Source: JAJXWB01 sp036796555 (lineage in GTDB: Bacteria; Pseudomonadota; Alphaproteobacteria; Rhizobiales; Beijerinckiaceae). From it: DNA of 10,948 nucleotides. How positions within the stretch are numbered: position 1 is the first letter of the stretch; each line of letters opens with the position of its first letter. The notes below the pieces were generated by a model. That model saw nothing but the letters and a program-made list of their open reading frames with translations. It ran no database searches and had not been told where the DNA came from. Positions 6,467 through 10,948 of this stretch are shown piece after piece. The position numbers and the translations under genes are program-made. The stretch spans positions 1 to 10,948 of the forward strand of contig DAIRCS010000127.1 in assembly GCA_036796555.1 (NCBI GenBank), in the 5' to 3' direction.

Positions 6467-7125
6467 ATCCGGCTTCCCTGACTTGCGTTGAAACCGCCGA
6501 CCGGCGCGGCGTCGCGCGCGTCGTGGACCGCGTCCTCGTCCAGCGCCTTTGCGGTCAGCGCGCCGCCCGCGGCCTTCTCGAGGCGCGCGCCGAGCGCGAA
6601 GCCGGCGACGCCGACGAGCGCCAGCGCGGCGAGAATGAGCCAGCTCGACACGCCCAGGAGATCGGACAGCGTCTGCGCTTCCGGACCCGGCGCGCCGAGG
6701 TAGAGCGGCTGCAACGCATCGAACAGCCAGGCGAAGGCGCCCGTGCCGATCATCATGCCGCCCATGAAGACCACGCCGTCGAGACGGCCGCTGGCGAAGG
6801 CGGCGGCCGACGTGCCCGGGCAATAGCCGCCGATCGCCATGCCGCCGCCGACGAAGGCGCCGCCGACCAGCATCGCCCAGAAATAATTGGTCGGGATGAA
6901 GACGTCGGCGAGCTTCATGAAGCCCATCGCATCGGCGCCGGCGAGCGCTGCGCCCGCGACGACGATCGCCGTCATCATCACCTTGAACACCGACCAGTCG
7001 GTGAGGCGGAACTGCGCGGTCAGCTTGCGCGCGCTGGCGAAGCCCGCGCTCTCCAGCACGTAGCCGAACAGGATGCCGCACAGCAGGCCCGAGGCCACGC
7101 CGTCGTCGAAGACAGGCAGGCTCAT
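6463..7125 (-). CDS. YeeE/YedE membrane protein, second half
   Basis: A 220-residue inner-membrane protein forming the C-terminal half of a YeeE/YedE (TsuA-type) transporter, a family linked to thiosulfate or other sulfur-compound uptake. The signature GGYCPGTS (99-106) holds Cys102, equivalent to one of the pore cysteines of this family. Hydrophobic segments lie at about 10-28, 46-64, 82-101, 117-137 and 160-179. The last 35 residues are a polar cytoplasmic-looking tail. The ATG overlaps the stop of the first-half gene (ATGA at 7122-7125), and GAGGG lies 8 nt upstream. Its own TGA overlaps the NPC-repeat gene's ATG. Full-length relatives are one chain of roughly twice this size; two-gene forms are known. 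Confidence 0.9.
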   Translation of the reverse strand: MSLPVFDDGVASGLLCGILFGYVLESAGFASARKLTAQFRLTDWSVFKVMMTAIVVAGAALAGADAMGFMKLADVFIPTNYFWAMLVGGAFVGGGMAIGGYCPGTSAAAFASGRLDGVVFMGGMMIGTGAFAWLFDALQPLYLGAPGPEAQTLSDLLGVSSWLILAALALVGVAGFALGARLEKAAGGALTAKALDEDAVHDARDAAPVGGFNASQGSRI

Positions 7126-7634
7126 GCCCAGACCCTCTTTGTGAGATAGCCGGCCGCGAGGCCGACGATGAAGAAGCCGATGAGGAAGACGAAGGCCGCG
7201 ACCGCGAGCGGCGCGCCGCCCGACAGCGCGAGGCCGCTGGTGCAGCCGCGCGCCAGGCGCGCGCCGAAGCCCGACAGCACGCCCCCGATGAGCGCGAAGG
7301 CGAGGCGTCCGCCGGCGCCGAGCCGCGTCGGGCCGTCCACCCGCACGCGGAACCGTCCGGCGGCGAAGGCCGACAGCAGCGCGCCGAAGATCACGCCGAG
7401 CAATTCCCAGGTGATCCATGTGGCGAGCGGATTACCCGCCAGTATCGGCCCGAGATAGCCGTTGCCGCGCGCCGCCTCCGGCGCGACATGGCCGCCGAGC
7501 CAGGCGGTCGCGCCGGTGATCGATCCGCTCGCGCCGAGCCCGTGGCCGGTGAGCAGGAAGGTCGCGAACAGGACCGCGCCGAGCGCGACGCCCGCGGCGA
7601 GCGGCGGCCAGAACGGACGGATGGATGCGTTCAT
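7122..7634 (-). CDS. YeeE/YedE membrane protein, first half
   Basis: A 170-residue inner-membrane protein forming the N-terminal half of a split YeeE/YedE transporter. The signature GARLARGCTSGLALSGG (124-140) carries Cys131, the other conserved pore cysteine motif. Hydrophobic segments lie at about 12-30, 73-92, 111-123 and 143-163. It should pair with the next gene to form one inverted-repeat pore for a sulfur species such as thiosulfate (family knowledge; substrate here inferred). The ATG at 7632-7634 has GAGG 7 nt upstream and lies 31 nt after the rhodanese stop. Its TGA shares bases with the next ATG, which favours equal synthesis of the two halves. Confidence 0.9.
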   Translation of the reverse strand: MNASIRPFWPPLAAGVALGAVLFATFLLTGHGLGASGSITGATAWLGGHVAPEAARGNGYLGPILAGNPLATWITWELLGVIFGALLSAFAAGRFRVRVDGPTRLGAGGRLAFALIGGVLSGFGARLARGCTSGLALSGGAPLAVAAFVFLIGFFIVGLAAGYLTKRVWA

Positions 7635-7665
7635 GCCGGATCCTCGATGAGCCTGCGGCCGCCGC

Positions 7666-8664
7666 TCATTGCGGCAGGCCGACGACGGGATTGCCGAGAT
7701 TGGTCCATTCGTTCATGGAGCCCGCATACATTTTCGCGTTCTTCTGGCCCATGATCTCGCTCGCCACGAACCAGGCGCCCGAGGCGAAATGGCCGGTGTT
7801 GCAATAGGCGATGGACGGCTTGGACGCGTCGATGTCCTGCGACTTGTAGATCGCGGTATATTGCTTCTCGCCCATGAACTGGTGCGAGGGGCCGACCGAC
7901 GTGGCGATGGCTTCGGTCGGCAGCATCCTGGCGCCTTCCAGATGGCCGCCGGCCTTCACGACGGGGCTCTTGGCGATGCCGAAATATTGCGCCACGGGAC
8001 GGCCGTCGACGAGTTGCGCCGAACCGTCCTTCATCGCCGCCTTCACGTCGTCCGTGGTCGCGAGTATGTCGGCGCGCTCGGCCGTCGCCTTCCAGTCGCC
8101 CTGCCGGGCGGCGATCGGATCGGTCGTCACCGGCAGCCCGGCGGCCAGCCACGCGTTGAGGCCGCCGTTCATGACGGCGATCTTGTCGTCGCCGAAATAT
8201 TTGAGCTGGAAGTAGAGGCGCGTGGCCATGTCGAGCGAGGAGACGCTGTCGGCGGTCGAGACGATGACGATCGGCTTGCCCGTGTCGACTCCGGCCGCGT
8301 CCATCGTCTTCTCGAAAGAATCCCGGGTCGGCATCATCGCCTTCAGCTTCACGCCGTCGACCGTCCGTTCCTCGCGAATGGCCGCGAAATCGACGAAGCG
8401 CGCATTGGCGATATGGCCGCCAGCCTCGACCAGCTTCTTCGCGCCGGTCTTCTTGTCGACGACGAATTTCGGCTGCGCGGCGAGACGGTCCTTGTCCTCG
8501 CCGACGTCGATCACCTGCACCTTGTCGAGATTGTCGGCGAGCCATTGCGCGCTGACCAGCGGCCCGGGCAGCGTCTGCGCCAGAGCCGGCGCGGAGCACC
8601 ACAGGGCGCCGGCGAGCGCGGCGCCGGCGGCGAGCGGAAGTCGCATCGAGCGGATGTCTGTCAT
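7666..8664 (-). CDS. Exported tandem-domain rhodanese (sulfurtransferase)
   Basis: A 332-residue periplasmic sulfurtransferase that would take sulfane sulfur from thiosulfate or a persulfide onto an active-site cysteine and pass it on. I chose ATG 8662-8664 because AAGGAA lies about 10 nt upstream and it yields a signal peptide (MRLPLAAGAALAGALWCSAPALAQ, cut near residue 30). An ATG further upstream would start inside the AT-rich promoter. Domain 1 (about 35-180) has IDVGED and the GGLNAWLAAGLPV end motif, but STADS where the catalytic loop would be, so it is structural. Domain 2 (about 205-330) has Cys288 in YCNTGHFAS, then SMNEWTNLGNPV. This inactive-active arrangement is normal in tandem rhodaneses. 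First gene of the five-gene minus-strand operon. Confidence 0.92.
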   Translation of the reverse strand: MTDIRSMRLPLAAGAALAGALWCSAPALAQTLPGPLVSAQWLADNLDKVQVIDVGEDKDRLAAQPKFVVDKKTGAKKLVEAGGHIANARFVDFAAIREERTVDGVKLKAMMPTRDSFEKTMDAAGVDTGKPIVIVSTADSVSSLDMATRLYFQLKYFGDDKIAVMNGGLNAWLAAGLPVTTDPIAARQGDWKATAERADILATTDDVKAAMKDGSAQLVDGRPVAQYFGIAKSPVVKAGGHLEGARMLPTEAIATSVGPSHQFMGEKQYTAIYKSQDIDASKPSIAYCNTGHFASGAWFVASEIMGQKNAKMYAGSMNEWTNLGNPVVGLPQ

Positions 8665-8696
8665 GGGCCGGGTTCCTTCCCTTTGATTTGCGCGTC

Positions 8697-8750
8697 CAAC
8701 CAGGACGGTTGATGTATATAATAATTTGAATATAAGAATGTGCAACCGTG
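8697..8750. promoter_or_regulatory. Shared divergent promoter/operator region of the sulfur locus
   Basis: An AT-rich island of about 30 bp (8712-8742) in very GC-rich DNA lies between the rhodanese operon and the sensor kinase. Plus strand: TTGATG (8709-8714), 16 nt, TATAAG (8731-8736). Minus strand: TTGCAC (8740-8745), 16 nt, TATTAT (8718-8723), a weaker match. CAACC half-sites occur at 8697-8701 (forward), 8707-8711 (as GGTTG) and 8743-8747 (forward). ACGGTTG/CAACCGT (8705-8711, 8743-8749) is a perfect 7-bp inverted pair flanking the AT core. This is a plausible binding site for the adjacent response regulator; inference only. Confidence 0.5.
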
Positions 8751-8882
8751 TCCGCTGGAAATTTTCGCGGGGCCACGTTCACGGGAGATAGCGGCAGGCG
8801 GGCGACATGGACAGACGCGCGACGCCGCGCGCCGCGTTCGTGCGGGCGCGCCGGCGCAAATGGACGAACGGCGCCGGGCCCG

Positions 8883-8904
8883 CCTATTGTCGGGGGACAA
8901 TGGG
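8883..8904 (+). promoter_or_regulatory. Hairpin covering the sensor-kinase ribosome site and start codon
   Basis: ATTGTC (8886-8891) and GACAAT (8896-8901) are perfect inverted arms around GGGG. With a U-G pair and two C-G pairs the stem extends to 9 bp (8883-8891 with 8896-8904). The G-rich ribosome site forms the loop and part of the stem, and the ATG (8900-8902) lies in the stem, so folding would hide the start. Confidence 0.4.
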
Positions 8905-10654
8905 AATTGTTTCGCGCATCCTCGGCGGCGTCCTGGTTTCGCTCTGCCTCCTCGGCGCCGCGCGCGCCGCCGCGCCGCGAGAGGTGCGAATCGGCGTCCT
9001 CGCCTTTCGCGGCGCCGAGGAGGCCGAGCGCACCTGGCAATCGACCTTCGATCATCTCGCGCGAACCCTGCCGCAATACAGGTTTCAGCTCGTCAGCGGC
9101 ACAGCCGCTTTCCTGACCGCGGCGGTCGCGGCGCACCGTCTCGATTTCCTCATCACCAACCCCGGTCATTATCTCGAGCTGAAGGTCGACTATTCCGCAA
9201 CCGCGCTGGCGACCGAGCAGGACCTCGAAGGGCCGGGGCCCTCTGAAGCCGTGGGCGCCGCCGTCTTCGTCCTCGACGATCATCCCGAGATCCAGACGCT
9301 CGCGGACCTGCGCAACCTGCGCGTCGCCGCGGTCGCGCCCGACGCTTTCGGCTACCGCGCCGCGATGCGCGAAATGATCGAGCGCGGCGTCGATCCGGTC
9401 CGCGACACGCGTCAGGTCTTCGTCGGTTTCCCCGTCGACGAGGTCATGCGCGCGGTGCGCGACGGCCGCGCGGACGCGGGCGTCATCCGCTCCTGCGCGC
9501 TGGAGAAACTGCTCGCGGAGCGTGCGATCAACAAGGACGAATTCCGCGTGATCGGCCGCAGGCCGGCCGGCGCGCTGAATTGCCAGGTCTCGACGCGCCT
9601 CTATCCCGGCTGGCCTTTCGTGAAGGTGGCGCAGACGCCGGCCCCGCTGGCGCGCGAAGTCGCGCAGGCGCTGTTTGCGATGCAGCCCGGACAGGACGAA
9701 AAGGCCTGGGCCGCGCCGGACGCCTACGGAAGCGTGCAGGACCTCTACCGCACGCTCAAGGTCGGTCCCTACGCGCCCTTCACGCGGCTCGGCCTCGCCG
9801 ACTTCGTCTTCGAGCATCGCTACTGGGCGGCGCTGCTTGCGCTCGCGCTCGCCTGGTGGCTGACGCATGTCGTGCGCGTGTCCTATCTCGTCCGCAAGCG
9901 CACGCGCGAACTGCAGCTCGCCCACGAGGCCGCGCGCGTGAAGGGCGAGCAGATGGAGCACACGGTGCGTCTGTCGCTCATGGGCGAGATGGCGAGCTCG
10001 CTTGCGCATGAGATCAACCAGCCGCTCGCCGCCATTCTCACCTATGCGCGCGGCTGCGAGCGCCGCATCGAGGCCGGCGCCGATCCGCAAGGCCTGCGCG
10101 ACGCCGTGCAGCGCATCGCCGCGCAGGCGGAGCGGGCCGGCGACATCGTGCGCCGCATGAAGGATTTCGTGCGCAAGAATCCCGCGCCGCAGGTGCCGAT
10201 CGATCCGGCCTCCGCGCTGCACGACGCGCTGGCCCTGTTCGAGCCGACGGCGACCGCCGCCGGCGTGATCGTGGAAGCCGACATTCCCGACAGCCTGCCG
10301 GCCGTGCGCGCCGACCGGCTGCAGCTCGAGGAGGTCGTCATCAATCTCCTGCAGAATGCGCTGGAGGCCGTGGCGCCGCAGGACGACAGGGAGGTCGCGC
10401 TCAAGGTGCGCGTCGACGGCGACCGGCTCAACGTCAGCGTCAGCGACAACGGGCCGGGCCTCGCGCCGGGCGCGGCCGAGCGCCTGTTCGACCCGTTCTT
10501 CACGACGAAGACGAACGGCCTCGGCCTCGGCCTGTCGCTCAGCCGCACCATCGCCGAGGCGCATGGCGGCGGCCTGGTCGTGGACGCCGCGACGAAAGGC
10601 GCGACCACCTTTCGCTTCTATCTCCCGCTGATCGAGGAGCCCGCCCGTGTCTGA
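8900..10654 (+). CDS. Sensor histidine kinase with PhnD-like periplasmic domain (TtrS-like)
   Basis: A membrane-bound two-component sensor of 584 residues. I chose ATG 8900 (GGGGGA just upstream) over ATG 8807 because it begins a signal sequence (MGIVSRILGGVLVSLCLLGAARAAA). Residues about 26-300 form a phosphonate-binding-like domain as in TtrS: REVRIGVLAFRG, DFLITNPGHYLEL (82-94), ADLRNLRVAAV (135-145), DAGVIRSCALEKL (192-204) and CQVSTRLYPGWPF (228-240). One membrane helix follows (about 309-327), then a short coil. HisKA has the phosphorylated His370 in SSLAHEINQPLAA (367-379). HATPase_c shows INLLQNALEA (481-490), DNGPG (517-521), FDPFFTTK (530-537) and GLGLGLS (540-546). TtrS senses tetrathionate and related kinases thiosulfate; the ligand here is inferred from the sulfur genes next door. 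Periplasmic Cys199 and Cys228 may take part in sensing. Confidence 0.92.
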   Translation: MGIVSRILGGVLVSLCLLGAARAAAPREVRIGVLAFRGAEEAERTWQSTFDHLARTLPQYRFQLVSGTAAFLTAAVAAHRLDFLITNPGHYLELKVDYSATALATEQDLEGPGPSEAVGAAVFVLDDHPEIQTLADLRNLRVAAVAPDAFGYRAAMREMIERGVDPVRDTRQVFVGFPVDEVMRAVRDGRADAGVIRSCALEKLLAERAINKDEFRVIGRRPAGALNCQVSTRLYPGWPFVKVAQTPAPLAREVAQALFAMQPGQDEKAWAAPDAYGSVQDLYRTLKVGPYAPFTRLGLADFVFEHRYWAALLALALAWWLTHVVRVSYLVRKRTRELQLAHEAARVKGEQMEHTVRLSLMGEMASSLAHEINQPLAAILTYARGCERRIEAGADPQGLRDAVQRIAAQAERAGDIVRRMKDFVRKNPAPQVPIDPASALHDALALFEPTATAAGVIVEADIPDSLPAVRADRLQLEEVVINLLQNALEAVAPQDDREVALKVRVDGDRLNVSVSDNGPGLAPGAAERLFDPFFTTKTNGLGLGLSLSRTIAEAHGGGLVVDAATKGATTFRFYLPLIEEPARV

Positions 10655-10948
10655 ACGCACGCCCGTCATCTATATCGTCGACGACGATCCGGCCGTGCGC
10701 GACGCGGTCGGTTTTCTGGTCTCCTCGGTCGGCTACGACTATATCGCCTGCGCCTCGGGCGCCGAATTGCTCGAGCGCTTCGACAACGGCCGGCCGTCCT
10801 GCATCGTGCTCGACGTGCGCCTGCCGGGCGTGAGCGGCCTCGAGATCCAGCGCGAACTGCAGAACCGCGACGCGGTCGCCGGCGTCGTCTTCGTCACCGG
10901 CCACGGCGACGTGCCCAAGGCCGTGCGCGCCATGCGCCACGGCGCGAT
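10647..10948 (+). CDS. Response regulator, FixJ/TtrR family (truncated at window end)
   Basis: Only the receiver domain (100 codons) is visible; a LuxR-type DNA-binding domain would be expected beyond the edge. Acidic residues Asp12-Asp14 are in IVDDDP, the phosphorylation site is Asp56 in VLDVRLPG, and the switch Thr84 and conserved Lys91 are in FVTGHGDVPKAVRAM, a sequence typical of FixJ-type regulators. It starts at GTG 10647, 8 nt inside the kinase gene, with GAGGAG (10634-10639) 7 nt upstream, so the pair is translationally coupled. It is the likely output partner of the kinase and a candidate regulator of the divergent rhodanese/YeeE operon. Confidence 0.93.
   Translation, partial: MSERTPVIYIVDDDPAVRDAVGFLVSSVGYDYIACASGAELLERFDNGRPSCIVLDVRLPGVSGLEIQRELQNRDAVAGVVFVTGHGDVPKAVRAMRHGA

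Noticed and set aside
8230..8260. Missing catalytic cysteine in the first rhodanese domain as a sign of decay
   Set aside because: Tandem rhodaneses normally carry a cysteine only in the C-terminal domain, which is intact here (Cys288).
8665..8745. Upstream ATG extending the rhodanese by 27 residues
   Set aside because: That start lies inside the AT-rich promoter region and would bury the signal peptide; ATG 8664 has a better ribosome site.
8807..8899. Upstream ATG extending the sensor kinase by 31 residues
   Set aside because: The added sequence is arginine-rich without family resemblance and would displace the signal sequence that begins at ATG 8900.
7631..10669. Very long open frame on the minus strand opposite the kinase and across the promoter region
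   Set aside because: It is Arg/Ala/His-rich low-information sequence with no domain, it overlaps well-recognised genes in other frames, and it arises from high-GC codon bias.

Overview
The window looks like chromosome from a high-GC alphaproteobacterium, most likely Hyphomicrobiales (Rhizobiales; a Beijerinckiaceae- or Methylocystaceae-like organism is my guess). The basis is the strong G/C third-position bias, the IF-3 N-terminus beginning with a non-ATG codon followed by RRPMKAPP, the SHGCIRLP-type L,D-transpeptidase and a FixJ-like response regulator. No rRNA, tRNA, insertion sequence, integrase or CRISPR array was seen.

Left part (1-5370), mostly housekeeping and envelope genes. infC (minus strand) runs off the left edge and appears to start at ATT. 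Upstream of it on the same strand is a family-4 glycosyltransferase. Divergent from that is an alpha/beta hydrolase, followed on the plus strand by an exported L,D-transpeptidase (YkuD) that seems to carry a second, catalytically empty YkuD-like copy. A strong hairpin (4133-4159) separates it from a convergent, solitary branched-chain-amino-acid-type ABC substrate-binding protein.

Right part (5485-10948), the interesting locus. A five-gene minus-strand operon encodes, in transcription order, an exported tandem-domain rhodanese, two half-length YeeE/YedE membrane proteins, a 95-residue peptide with six NPC motifs, and a histidine-rich protein resembling a domain of unknown function. The two YeeE/YedE genes and the NPC gene are chained by ATGA stop/start overlaps. 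Divergent from the operon is a plus-strand two-component pair: a sensor kinase with a PhnD-like periplasmic domain (TtrS-like architecture) and a FixJ/TtrR-like response regulator that runs off the right edge. The two units share a short AT-rich promoter region (about 8697-8750) with CAACC/GGTTG half-sites.

Working model (inference): the kinase senses a periplasmic sulfur compound. The regulator then switches on sulfane-sulfur handling (rhodanese), thiosulfate- or sulfur-type import (split YeeE/YedE) and a small cysteine-repeat periplasmic peptide that could carry or buffer sulfur or metal. The repeat peptide and the histidine-rich protein are the least explained parts.
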